Positions 43,994 to 54,050 of a DNA stretch of 64,000 nucleotides are shown here, piece by piece. Position 1 is the first letter of the stretch, and the number at the start of each line of letters is the position of its first letter. Source of the DNA: Cristatella mucedo. Lineage: Eukaryota > Bryozoa > Phylactolaemata > Cristatellidae. Below the pieces are notes generated by a model. That model searched no databases. It was not told the origin of the DNA and saw nothing but the letters and a program-made list of their open reading frames with translations. The DNA lies in assembly GCA_009760855.2 (NCBI GenBank), contig WPIO01000046.1:1-64000 (forward strand), given 5' to 3'. The position numbers were made by a program, and so were the translations under genes.

Positions 43994-44826
43994 GAGCCCG
44001 ATGGCGGTAACCCGGGTTAGCATGGTAACCCGGGTGCGAGCGGACTGCGATAAGTACCTAAATGTTGGTCAAAATTGTATGCAAAAGGCCAACAATGTCG
44101 GGATCGTCGAGTTCTATTCGTCAGCAGAAAGACAGCAATTTCGAAAACGATAATTTTAATTGATCAAGTGCGCAGCGGTTGACCAGATCCAGGGCAAGGA
44201 ACCAGGGCTCGATCACGAAAATTGAGCCTATTTTTTTGAGAAATAGCTTAAGATTGATGGCTGATTTGGGACAACCACTGGTGCCATCTTCGGGCGCCAC
44301 ACAGAACGTATACGCACGCCCGGAGCAGCCTTCTGCGCTGATGCTCTTTTTATCTGCCACGAGTCTGCGCCATATGCCGGATGCCGCCGCCAACAGGTCA
44401 ATATCGCCAATATCATCCGGATCTTCGTCCTCACTGTCAGCGATACTACCCAGGCGAGCACTGGCGCAGCGATTTCGGACCTCCTGCATAATCTTTTCAG
44501 ACCAGCGGGGGGGGGGCAATGAAGTTCCCGGGAAATGTTTCCAAGAACTTGCACACCAGTTCCATTGCGTTGTTAAGAACATAATTGCTAACATCTTTTA
44601 TGTCGTCATTAAAGCCAACCATAGCGTGCATCCTTTCATGGAGCTCTTGCGCACAGAGTTCTTCAGATTGCTTCGACATGACTCTGACGGTGCTGCTCCT
44701 GCATCAGGTCAGCGGCGGTTTCAACTTGGAAACGCTCTATTTTTAGAGCAGCTATCCGCAAAATAAAGAATTAATTGCGATTGTACTTGTGGAAATTCGA
44801 TAACCCGGGTTACCATCATCGGGCTC
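43994..44826. mobile_element. Small TIR DNA transposon with ORF
   Basis: Terminal inverted repeats of 26 bp (43994-44019 and 44801-44826) match at 24 of 26 positions and start GAGCCCGATG. ATTT at 43990-43993 and 44827-44830 is a probable 4-bp target duplication. The inner TIR motif GGTAACCCGGGT recurs at about 44024. The 833-bp element holds one ORF on the minus strand whose product I do not recognise. The superfamily is not assigned. Confidence 0.8.
44121..44679 (-). pseudogene. Unrecognised ORF inside the TIR element, frameshifted
   Basis: ATG at 44679-44677 lies about 120 bases inside the right TIR; an upstream in-frame stop makes it the first start. The first 55-60 codons read MSKQSEELCAQELHERMHAM and VSNYVLNNAMELVCKFLETF. 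A run of ten C residues (minus strand; G at 44507-44516) then shifts the frame; past it the reading continues WSEKIMQEVRNRCASARLGS, an acidic stretch SEDEDPDDIGDIDLL, and on to a stop at 44121, giving roughly 190 residues in all. The protein-like composition on both sides of the homopolymer suggests one original gene broken by slippage or a sequencing error. No transposase triad or DNA-binding domain is recognised. It may be a captured host fragment, an accessory protein or part of a transposase. Confidence 0.5.
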
Positions 44827-44956
44827 ATTTACCGAATCAAGTACGACCCGGGCTTCGCGCATAAAGTCAATTAGGGGAATATGAGTACTAATACTAATAT
44901 CAATAACAGGGTCTTACGTGCAATGTCTTTACTGCAAAAGCATTCAAATCTCTATC

Positions 44957-44995
44957 CGACCGACGAGTGACGTTCCGTCCACTCGTCGATCGTTC
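44957..44995. repeat. 39-bp hairpin repeat, copy 2
   Basis: Identical over 39 bases to 38659-38697 and in the same orientation. Weak similarity continues on the right (CTAGCAGCTGC here, CTGGCAGCTGC there). Confidence 0.92.
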
Positions 44996-45734
44996 TATGG
45001 CTTTACTAGCAGCTGCAAGAGAAGCGACAACCGAGGTTGATGGTGAATCAAGATCAGCCTGTTTACGTTAGCCAACATGCAAAAACACTCAAGAAGACGC
45101 CGAGTGCCATTGAGGTTTTTTGGGACCCCTGATCGCCAGCTTGCACCGAAGCGTGCGCGCGCGCGCGAGCGTGCACGTGCGCACGGAGAGAAATTCACAT
45201 CCACCTGCGATCGGAGAAAGCTGAGAAAGCCGCAGGCGAGCGCCCCACCACGTGACATGTAAACGGTGCGCCGCCCGTTATTAATGCAGGCGGCGACAGA
45301 AGCCGGAAGCGGGTTCCGGAATGTCCGCGTACGCAGTGAGCTCCTGAACGCGATAGAACGTCGACTAAGGTGGCCTTGGCTTTGAGGGAGCAGCGAGCCT
45401 TGCCCTTCCAGCATCCGCCTACTTGAGCTGCTACCGAGAGTCGAGCGGTTTTCGGGAGGACAAGCGGCCAGCGGCTGATGACTTCGCGGGCGAGCGGCGA
45501 ACGAATGCACATGCGGCATTCGACGAGCCATCCGTCAACCTGAACTGCCGTCTGCGATCAAGCGGCTCCACAGCGGACGATGGCTTCTGGGTGCTAGATT
45601 GCGACTGCCAAATTATTCATTGTTCGCCGCTCCTGAATATAGCCTATAGCAGCATGGAACAGATGACGTGATAACCCACGGTTAAGCAGCATAAAAGCCG
45701 AGGTAATGAATAAGTGCAGAGCTCTGTCTTAGCA
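44996..45734. other. GC-rich spacer
   Basis: Contains a GCGCGCGCGCGAGCGTGCAC alternating tract near 45150-45180. A 178-codon minus-strand frame (44995-45531) and plus-strand frames overlap it; none is recognised. Confidence 0.35.
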
Positions 45735-46128
45735 GTTAAGCTAGCCAAGTTGCACTCCATACAGTGAGCCTTACTATGAACACCATGGTTTGCAGTGGGT
45801 GACTGTAACCCACCGGTGCTGTCAAATAAACCGTTTTACGCCGCGGATATGGATTTGTTAGCGTAAGGTATGTGGGCTCTCCGTAGCTGCCGTATTCTGC
45901 TGCAATCGGCATACTTGCTGTATGTAGATTGGTCATCGTCGCGAACAGCAACAGAACGCCAGCCGACGAGCAACACCACCAGTTTATTTCACTAAACACG
46001 GAGCAGTGGGAAGTGCGACTCTCTTCTCCCCTCTCTCGCTCCGAGTGCCTGCGACTCCCTTGTCACAACAATCACTAATAGCCCATTCCGACCGCATATC
46101 ACATCGAGTGCCACAGCCCACTCGTACA
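45735..46128 (-). mobile_element. LTR fragment related to the gag-only element
   Basis: From 45923 (TGTAGATTGG) to about 46128 the plus strand aligns with the 19317/20847 LTRs: shared GCCAGCCGA, CAACACCACCAGTTTATTTC (there CAACGCCAACGGTTTATTGC) and CACGGAGC. The left side would be its internal region, where an ATG frame (MPIAAEYGSYGEPTYLTLTN) runs for about 60 codons. No second LTR or target duplication is seen, so it is a truncated relative with its 5' LTR on the right. Confidence 0.55.
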
Positions 46129-46939
46129 ACGATCAGCGGCACTGCCATCAATTAAACGAAACCACACTTGGGGGGTATTGATGATGCACAAACAAATCGC
46201 CAGCCATGCATTAGGTTCAGTGCTTCACTTGTATTTGTCCCGCGTTGGCTGGGACTAGCCTACTACGAGCGCTTCGTTCACGACCTAGTTCAGTCAGGAC
46301 GTGGAAGCCGCTACACCTCGTTCTTAACACTGCCCAGCCTGATGACGTCGGTCCGAGGGCTATCTCAGATATCGATCTGAAACTCGATTATTTAATTGCA
46401 AAACTCTGCCTCGGCCTTTTCTGAAACGGATTGAGGCCAACTACAAAAATCTTCGAACGCCAAGCTGTGTAATGAAAGTTCCTTTGTTTTGACTAACTTT
46501 TTCATGCCTACCTTTACCTTTACCGTTAGCTACTCCTTGCTTTTCCGATGTCGGCTGTAAACCAAAAGGCGTCAGGGCGGTAGCGGACCTATCGCTTAGA
46601 CGAGAGGTGGAGAATCGTCTAGAACGTTGGCTAGCCTCGTCTTTTAGCCCACCGATAAGGCAAAGTGGGCAAAAGGGTCACGCAGAAGGACAGAGGCCGC
46701 TAGTCTTTCGGGTGCAGCATCGATGTCAAGAGGCTTATGAGGTCTTGAAGCGTATACAAGTTTGGCTAAAGAAATAGAAAGACGGTGATTGGAGAGTGAA
46801 ATTTGCATATGATCAAATGTGAGAAAAGGGGTTAAAATCCAAGTCGAATGTTTACAATCCTGAAAGAGTATTTTTTGTTAAAGGCTCGGCCTTTTAAGAA
46901 ATTTTGTCAGGGCTTTAATGCGGGCCGGGAGGCAAAAGG
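46129..46939. other. Unassigned spacer
   Basis: No gene or repeat family recognised. Tandem GTAATGTAATGTATGTAATG just before 46980 belongs to the following LINE-B tail. Confidence 0.4.
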
Positions 46940-47455
46940 ATTAACGTAATGTAATGTATGTAATGTTATGTAATGTACTATGTATCTCCGTCAGTAACTC
47001 CACAAAGTCATAAAGACCATGTGGGTGTTACGCAGGAGAGTTTTGTATAGTGCACTCACAGCCTAAGCGGCTTTCGGTACGCATTCGGTAGCCAACAGAC
47101 TTCGTCTCACGCAACAAAGAGAAAGTGGGAAGCAAAGCTGAGTCAGGAGAGCAGTTGAGGTAGTGAGTAGCATAGAAGTAGCAGTTCAGAACCGCTGAAA
47201 AAGATGTGCCATAGTCAGCAGTTGGAGAGTAGTTGTCGTTGCGTAAGAATTGTGGAAGCGAGTTCCACAGTCTAGGACCTGCAGAGCTAAAGCTTCTGTC
47301 GCCAACTGTCTTTAAGCGGAGGAATGGGACAGCTAATTTATTGTCCACACCGGACCTGAGGGCGCGAACAGGCTGAAACTGATGTAGCAGTTCAGCTAGG
47401 TACGAAGGAGCTAAGCCGTGGCGGGCCTTGTGGGTCAGCGTAAGAATGTTGACAC
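46940..47455 (-). mobile_element. LINE-B 3' end
   Basis: Minus strand reads ARHGLAPSYLAELLHQFQPV, DNKLAVPFLRLKTVGDRSFS, SAGPRLWNSLPQFLRNDNYS and TESRLGCECTIQNSPA, then stop (47028) and the ACATTACATTAC-type tail. This is the best-preserved C-terminal domain of the family (106 codons open). Confidence 0.92.
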
Positions 47456-48029
47456 ACTCCCCAGCACCTTATCGTAATGCTGCAGTATTTCCCTGCTGCC
47501 GCCGGTCCAATACATCCCAAGTGGCATCTTCAACAGCTAGCTTAGACGCGTGGAAGCCATTTTCTATTCTACGGACGTGGCCGCATGAACGTACATGGGC
47601 TTGGCGGTCTAGCAGGTGTCTCGCAGTCTAGCGGAAGCTATGCGGTATATTTCTCTCTGTCTCTCTCTCTCTATTTTATAGTATACAATATAAGAATATA
47701 TATATATATATGTATATACATATATTAGCATATTTCCCGACGACCATTGCTCTTACAGCCCTAACAGACTGCGAGGACGGCGAATTTCAGCCAGGCAAAA
47801 GAAAATGGCTGACGCCGAGCACAGAAGATGCTCTCTGACGCAGGACTGACGGCTTCCGCACCTACATGCTTTGTCGTGTAGCTGCATATATTCTGGAAAG
47901 TTAGGTAATGAGCAGCAGTGACCAGGCAACCTGACGAGGCTACTAGCGGTAAAGCGCGGATGACCTGCAACAGTAGTCAGTCTTCTTTTCGACCGCTGCC
48001 GGTCTGCTGTACAGATAGTTTCAGTGGGT
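47456..48029. other. Unassigned spacer
   Basis: Contains CT and AT microsatellites near 47650-47730. No gene is recognised. Confidence 0.4.
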
Positions 48030-48380
48030 AATAATAATAATAATAATATTGCACTTGATAAAGCGCCCTCAGAGAACTTAATCTCTTTCTAGGCGCTTTA
48101 CATTTGCTGCAAAGTGATACGCAATAGAATAGTAAGTAAAATCATGCTTGAAAAACAAACAAAATGAATAACATGGTTAGGGGTGACATGCACAGGGTCA
48201 GCATGCAAATGTGGTTAGTGGCAGCATGCACAGTGTCAGCACGCATAAGCACATCGAGGACGAATCACAAGGACCCACTAAATGCTGTCCTAAATAGGTA
48301 TGTTTTTAAGTTTCTTTTAAATGTGGTCAGGTCAGGGGATGTTCTGATGCAGGTCGGGAGGGAGTTCCAGGCTGTGGGAG
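48030..48380 (-). mobile_element. LINE-A 3' end
   Basis: Plus strand starts with ATT-tail complement (AATAATAATAATAATATTGC), then AAAGCGCCCTCAGAGAACTT, the 3' UTR and the last ~40 codons (NSLPTCIRTSPDLTTFKRNL on the minus strand). Confidence 0.93.
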
Positions 48381-48382
48381 CA

Positions 48383-48600
48383 GGTACGGTCATCCGAGGT
48401 GCCTCGTAAGTATGGATGTGGGTGGAACCCAAGGGATCTGTGCGCGGTTCATCTCTTTTCACAGTGCATACTCTCGCTCAAGCGGATATAATTAATCATC
48501 ATGCACTATTTAGGCTTTCATTTTTATGCAAATGGCACGCCACTGTACGATTCCATGATGATTCATTCACGGACGTTGTACTCCCTAGTATACGAAGTAA
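48383..48600 (+). pseudogene. LINE reverse transcriptase fragment
   Basis: Reads STVIRGAS, VEPKGSVRGSSLFTVHTLAQ and, in another phase, LGFHFYANGTPLYD. These align with the GVPQGSVLGPVLFTVYTLPL and FHFYADDTQLY motifs of LINE-A. YADD has become YANG, frameshifts are present and it is on the opposite strand to the two flanking LINE-A copies. Confidence 0.7.
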
Positions 48601-48775
48601 CGGAAATTTAAATTCGATACACTGCTCGACGGAGAGCCCGGACAGGTATGTCAGAAGTATTATTACGTGGCAGTTGAAAATTCTCGAAAGACAACCTCAG
48701 GTGCAGATTTTGCACCGCACAGCTGCAGTAGTCTTGCTGCACTGTTAGGAAGACCCGCAAATCGTGAGTTACAGA

Positions 48776-49563
48776 AGTAATAATAATGCTCTCGATAAAG
48801 CGCCCTCAGAGAACTCAATCTCTTTCTAGGCGCTTTACATTTGCTGGAAAGGGAATTGCAATTAGATGGTAAGTAGAATCATGCTTGATAAACAAAAAAA
48901 ATGAATAATATGGTTAGGGGTGACATGCACAGGGTCAGCATGCAAATGTGGTTAGTGGCAGCATGCACAGTGTCAGCACGCATAAGCACATCAAGGACGA
49001 ATCACAGGGACCCACTAAATGCTGTCCTAAATAGGTGTTTTTAAGTTCCTTTTAAATGTGGTCAGGTCAGGAGATGTTCTGACGCAGGTCGGGAGGGAGT
49101 TCCAGGCTTTGGGAGAATACGAACTAAATGCACGGTCTCCAAAGGATTTGAGGTTTGTACGGGCTATTTGTAGACTGTTGGATTCCGAAAAGCGGGTGGT
49201 ACGATGCTTGGCCTGATGGGGGAGTATATCTGAAAGATAGGCTGGAGCCATAGAATGAAGGGACCTAAAAGTGAGCGACAAAACCTTGAAGTCAATCCGT
49301 TGCTTGACTGGTAGCCAGTGCAGGTCGGCGAGAAGTGGAGTAATGTGACAACTGCGACGCTCACGACAGACAAGCCTACCTGCAGAGTTTTGCACCAGCT
49401 GCAATCGCCTGATCGCACATGCCGGTAGGCCAGCGAGCAGTGAGTTGCAGAAGTCGAGACGGGATGTCACGAATGTATGGACCAACTTGGACGTGGTATC
49501 CTTATCTAAACAAGCCCAAATTTTAGCAATGTTATGAAGCTGAAAATAGGCAGATTTGACTGT
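48776..49563 (-). mobile_element. LINE-A copy, 3' third
   Basis: Minus-strand frame 49485-49027 (152 codons) reads SRLDFCNSLLAGLPACAIRR through FGDRAFSSYSPKAW to KRNLKTPI; a 2-base deletion near the end, like that in the 8,716 copy, moves the stop. Complete 3' UTR, hairpin and tail. 5'-truncated near the IAKI motif. Confidence 0.92.
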
Positions 49564-50349
49564 TTGTTGAGAAGTGTACCTGCAATGTCCCCTAATACGT
49601 GTGCAAGCTCGGCTGTTGTACCATTATCTAAGCAAGTCAAAGAGCGATTGCTATAAATAAAAAAAACTGATAATCTGGTAGTGACACGTGACTGCCAGCT
49701 CGCTCGTAGTAGCACGTGACTTCCAGCTCGCTCTTAGTGAAGCGTGATGTGACGGCCGTCAGGTCATACGGCGTGCAGCGCTCGGTATTCAGCTGGCTCG
49801 AAAAGAAAATCGCCTGGTTGGCGTAACTTTCAGAGAACATAGTTCGGCAGAAAAACACCGCTGCCCCTCGACCTCAAGCACGGTGAGGTTGTGGCGCGAG
49901 TTTTTGCAAGATCAAATAGAAAGCTCATCTCGGTTGAGCAGAGCTGGCAAGCCGGCCGCGGCGTTTCCGCCTGCCTCGCTCATCGACCGGGAATGTCGGG
50001 TCAGCGTGTCATCCACACGCACGGCTGATTACACGGGCACCTTAGCTGGAATTCGAATCTTTCCGTCGTAGATTCAATGCATTTAGGCTGCTTAGGCTTT
50101 TCGCTCGTCAAACCGACAGGAAGGTTTTTTATTCTCCAACCGAGTGGGCCGTGAATACGCTAGTCATTCAAAGCCTTACAGACTTGGTTTATACAGAGTG
50201 GCATCCGCGTACGTAACAGCTGTCTACAAGAAAGCGGATATAGGGAACGCAGCTGATAGTGTGCATTGTACAACCTATATTTACGCTCTCTAGCAGAGAA
50301 ATAGGCTGTGCTGCGAATTACGTCATCATTCAATGCCCTACGGAAAATG
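49564..50349. other. Unassigned spacer
   Basis: CACGTGACTKCCAGCTCGCT is repeated at about 49684 and 49714. No gene recognised. Confidence 0.4.
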
Positions 50350-50690
50350 CTGCCCTGGTTTAGCTCCGGGGTTAAGGTGCTTACCTTTGACTTTCGAGGT
50401 CGTGGGTTCGAGCCCTACGGCATACGTGAAGCGCCTGTACGTAAGAGATCTCTTAGGGCAACGATTCTCAGCCTGTGGGTCGCGATCCCTTTGGGGGTCG
50501 AACGACCCTTTCGCAGGGACCACCTAAGACCATCGGAAAGCACGCATTTCCACATTTCGCACGCAAAGATTTTATGGTTGGGGGTTGCCACAACATTTGA
50601 AACTGCATTAAAAGGGGTCACGGTAGTAGGAAGGTCGAGAAACACTATCTTAAAGCGTCTAACAAATAAAATATATTTATTTTACATTTA
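50350..50690 (+). mobile_element. SINE-2 copy split by a hAT element
   Basis: Head CTGGTTTAGCTCCGGGGTTA, GACTTTCGAGGTCGTGGGTT and CGAGCCCTACGGCATACGTG, then AAGCGCCTG and TCTCTTAGGG up to 50458. A hAT element occupies 50459-50647 and the SINE end (TCTAACAAATAAAATAT) resumes after it. Confidence 0.82.
50459..50647. mobile_element. Non-autonomous hAT element, SPIN-like
   Basis: The 189-bp unit starts CAACGATTCTCAGCCTGTGG and ends AGGTCGAGAAACACTA, which form imperfect terminal inverted repeats. Internal blocks include GGGTCGAACGACCC, CACCTAAGACCATCGGAAA, ATTTTATGGTTGGGGGTTGC and CACAACATTTGAAACTGCAT. From memory, these blocks and their order match the SPIN (Space Invaders) hAT family described in many tetrapods and a few invertebrates. 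Flanking 8-mers TCTTAGGG (50451) and TCTTAAAG (50648) match at 6 of 8 positions, as expected for an aged hAT target duplication. There is no transposase. Confidence 0.85.
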
Positions 50691-50915
50691 TGGTATTTTG
50701 TACTGAGGGACGTAAAACTCCGTGTTATATAAGAATGTGAGAAACGACAAAATCAGCGTCTATCAATGTCAAGGCCTTGAAGTGTGACCTTGAGTGTACA
50801 CCTTGTGTAGCTTTTAACTTTTAGGCCCTTCATTGCTTTTCTGCAGCATATATATCATAAAAATAATAACCAATCAGGGTCTCTAGCACGGTACTACATG
50901 CTCGTCTGACGGAAG

Positions 50916-51225
50916 TTCTTTATGTATGCCTCAAACTAACCTTAGATACTTTAAAGCCTGTGCCTAGTGATCGTACACCCCAAAGTTTGGAGCTCAACAG
51001 CGACTGTCCAAGTACGACATATCAGACTTTTCGGCATTATAAAGAAGCTAAAACCTACCTGTTCGCCTTAGCATTTATTCCAAGTGCAGGATCGTCCATT
51101 GTGTGCTCAAGCGTGCTGACATTGTGCATTTCACCACTAGTCAATCGACTTGCTTCATTTCTCGCTTACGGAAAATTCAAAGACAGAGATTAAGTTCTCC
51201 TATGGCGCTATAAAAATGCTTGAAA
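50916..51225 (+). mobile_element. Diverged LINE 3' end
   Basis: Reads VPQTNLRYFKACA, PQSLELNSDCPSTTYQTFRH and YKEAKTYLFALAF, matching the LINE C-terminus (TNLKSFGDRA, AWNSLP, FKKNLKTHLF), then GAGATTAAGTTCTCCTATGG and an ATTTTTATTTTT tail. Confidence 0.65.
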
Positions 51226-51730
51226 TTATTTTTATTTTTATGACTTCGCATTTTTCTACCCGATGCACTCCCTCACGGAGGAGCTGTATTCGCAGACGTA
51301 CTGCCCACATCCTTCGAGTCGATCTTAAGTTGTGCCATGTAACTGTGGCTCTACAGGAATCCCCGTCGCACGTAAAAAAACAACCACTTTCAAATTGCTC
51401 ATTACAACGTAGTAAATCATTCGAACAGGGCTTTTCAGCGAGGCTTTTGGCTATGTATTACATGTCAACACCGTTAGACGGGACGCGTGTCAAGTTTGCA
51501 GGCAAAGCAAGCGTTGCGACGCTAACCGAGCTAGTTGGATTTAGGCAGCAATTTTGAAGTCAACCTGTTTCACGGAAATTGCCAAAATTAATTCACTTAT
51601 TTTGAATTTTGTTGGTTCGACAATGCCTCACAGCCGGGATGCGAATATTTGGGTACGTTCACATAGTGATACTGCGCTTCGCACCGAAGTGCTTCTATGG
51701 CTACAACGACGACGTCTCGGCTTTGAGCAG
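51226..51730. other. Unassigned spacer
   Basis: Frames of 70-135 codons on both strands are unrecognised. Confidence 0.35.
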
Positions 51731-52046
51731 AGAATGCCGGATACAAAGCCAAAGATGAGAAACTCTCATTAAAAATCATCGAACAGATGCTAAGCGACAA
51801 TTCACTACCTAGTCCGAACAAGCGAGCGGCTGCTTCGGCTGCTTCTGGTGGCTCGCCTCTCTCTGCTATGAGCAATGGTGTCAATCGCCAGGCGCCGATA
51901 AACCTCTTCGCAGACTTGAAAGTATCCGAAAATGCCAACCAGGCTATTGCAGATAAGCCAGCCTCGACGTTGGGACAATCTCAAGCGCGACTGTGGATCT
52001 CAGAAAGCCAAGATGAAATGCGCGTTATTTACCGTACGTACGGACG
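51731..52046 (+). CDS. Candidate host coding exon, unrecognised
   Basis: An open phase follows a possible acceptor (CTTTGAGCAG) and reads AENAGYKAKDEKLSLKIIEQ, then MLSDNSLPSPNKRAAASAAS, QAPINLFADLKVSENANQA and SQARLWISESQDEMRVIYRT. A GTAAAT donor-like sequence follows at about 52045. The frame stays open to a stop at 52080. Lys/Glu-rich then Ser/Ala-rich composition looks protein-like and matches no family I know. Opposite-strand frames overlap. Splice signals are only approximate, so this is a weak call. Confidence 0.3.
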
Positions 52047-52752
52047 TAAATATGATAGCGCAGGGATACCAGGCCAGTGACCGCAACTGCTTTTATTTCA
52101 AGTAGAGCGAGCTGCCGATGATGACGCGTAAATGGTCATGATGACGCCGAAAGGATGGTTAATAGCCAGAAGTCTGAATAGCAAGTGGCATTGAGCGTCT
52201 TCTTGAGTGCGCTAGCATGCTGGCCTTAGGATGCTACTCGTTTGCTTGCTTGCTCGTCTAAGCAAGACACCGTGCTTGTCATTATCTCTGGGCTACCGTT
52301 ACTCTCTCATCCAGTTGAAAAGAACCCGTACAGAGTTTGGTTCTGTCGGGCGCAATGCAAGCGATCTTTTATCATTATTATTATTATTATTATTACTAAG
52401 TGGTGCTTCGCAACTACGGACTACTTCTCGGTCGCATCAACTTCAATAGCAAGTTTTCCTACATTGTCCCTTGGTTAAAATAAACTCCTTGAGTGGCGGG
52501 GTCTGCCGCTTTATTACATCGTAAATACGAACACGCCCCAGTATATGCCATTCCCAAGCTGTCATCCACCATTTTTTGAATGTCCGCGGCTCGTTAGACG
52601 ATAGGTCTGACTGTTTATTAGATTGGCAATACCGGAAATCGTCGGCTAGACGTCGACCCACGCTCCACAGCTCCCTGCCAATGTCTTGGTTCGAACGCCT
52701 GAACTCGTCGGTCCTGAAGCAAAACACAGCCAGCCAAGAATTATCGAACATA
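52047..52752. other. Unassigned region
   Basis: Overlapping frames on both strands (157 codons minus at 52443-52916; 132 codons plus at 52576-52974) are unrecognised. A short ATT run lies at about 52372-52395. Confidence 0.35.
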
Positions 52753-52810
52753 GATCGATGGTCGAAGATCGATGGTCGAAGATCGATGGTCGAAGATCGA
52801 TGGTCGAAGA
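52753..52810. repeat. 14-bp minisatellite with GATC/ATCGAT sites
   Basis: GATCGATGGTCGAA repeats four times with a 14-bp period. It lies inside overlapping frames on both strands. Confidence 0.93.
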
Positions 52811-53119
52811 AAGAGAGCGACGCCATCTGCAAGCGCTGTCGGAACATTCGCAGCGAGAGCGACGCTGCGAAGCCTTCGGGGCGAAGTTTTGAGATATTAA
52901 TACTGAGTCGATGCATATTTATTTCATTACAGGGGCTGAAAAGGCTACCAGCTGAGCGTGCCTTCAGCGGCTAAGCTGCTCGTAAATAGATTTCTTGAAC
53001 GTACTATCACTTTTGTTCATTAGTGATCGTATTTGGAGGGTTGGCAGTACCGATAGAGGAACTGGTCACTGTTGTTAGACAGGTCTGGAGAGGCGTGGCC
53101 TTAAAAAACTTTGTATCTC

Positions 53120-53330
53120 CTACCGCGAACCCAGTTACTCTTCTTCAGATGCATTTAGCTCACAACCGAATCACTGCGCGTCGTCTCCTGATTTGACGAT
53201 AGTAAAAAAGAATTTGAGTGGAACAAACCGTTTTGCTCGTCGAATTTCTTCCGTCAGAGTAAAATGCCATTTGTGTGCCTATTTACGACGATGCTGTGCA
53301 TGCCATGACTAGGTATTTTATTTCCTTACC
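53120..53330 (+). mobile_element. Diverged LINE C-terminal fragment
   Basis: Reads SSDAF, then SPDLTIVKKNLSGTNRFAR, then a TGCTGTGCATGCCATGAC 3' UTR piece, comparable to SPDLTTFKRNLKTHLF and the LINE-A UTR. Heavily decayed. Confidence 0.5.
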
Positions 53331-53984
53331 TATTCATGAGTCGGTCCATGTTACTCGTTAGAAGCCAGGTACGGACGAGCGGCCGTTTGAGATTTCTCTC
53401 TTGTACATTTGCACACTTCTCTGAGCATGATACTGGGTGGTTTTGAATGATTGTCTCAGCATGATACATTTCTTGTCACCAGCTGTTAGCTGTCGCTTCT
53501 CTGTCAGCTTGTTGTAAAGCACCACAATAGAGAATCGGTTTTCTTCAGGCGCCGTAAAAAAGCTCACAATTTTCACTATTCCCATTCTGAGTGCACCTAT
53601 ACGCTTGCTTTTTAAGGTAAACTGGCTTTTTTCCCCTACCGCTGTTTTTCCGTTAAACTCACGGTCGGTCGGTCATTTTGGAATGCTGGCCATCCTCATA
53701 ATAATCAAGCCGCTTAAAGTGATTCGTGAAATAGATCAAATTAATGAGCCTCGTTCAGCCTGTCACTGCAACGCTGATAACATCAGACGCCGTAGCAATT
53801 CTTAACTCGTAAGCCGGATATTGCAGCATTATATCCTCTGAAATCTCCGAGATATCGGAAATCTCCGAAACGCTGCCAAAACTGGACGCCGTGGCCTCAC
53901 AAACTCCGCCTTATGTTAATGCCGGTGCTCGCAGCGACGCGAGCGGCGCGTTTACGTCGCGCGCGGGGGGGGGGGAGCGCGCTG
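53331..53984. other. Unassigned spacer with poly-G run
   Basis: Contains GAAATCTCCGAGATATCGGAAATCTCCG near 53840 (imperfect repeats) and an 11-G run at 53965-53975. No gene recognised. Confidence 0.4.
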
Positions 53985-54050
53985 TAATAAATAATAATAA
54001 TAATGCACTTGATAAAGCGCCCTCAGAGAACTAAATCTCTTTCTAGCTGT
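53985..54050 (-). mobile_element. LINE-A 3' tail fragment
   Basis: AATAATAATAATAATGCACT, GATAAAGCGCCCTCAGAGAA and CTAAATCTCTTTCTAG: the minus-strand hairpin and tail only. Confidence 0.88.

Noticed and set aside
52576-52974. hAT transposase or BED finger remnant
   Set aside because: CKRCRN and LPAERAFSG resemble pieces of a BED finger and a hAT C-terminus, but the order, spacing and missing serine-rich block do not fit; two short matches are not enough.
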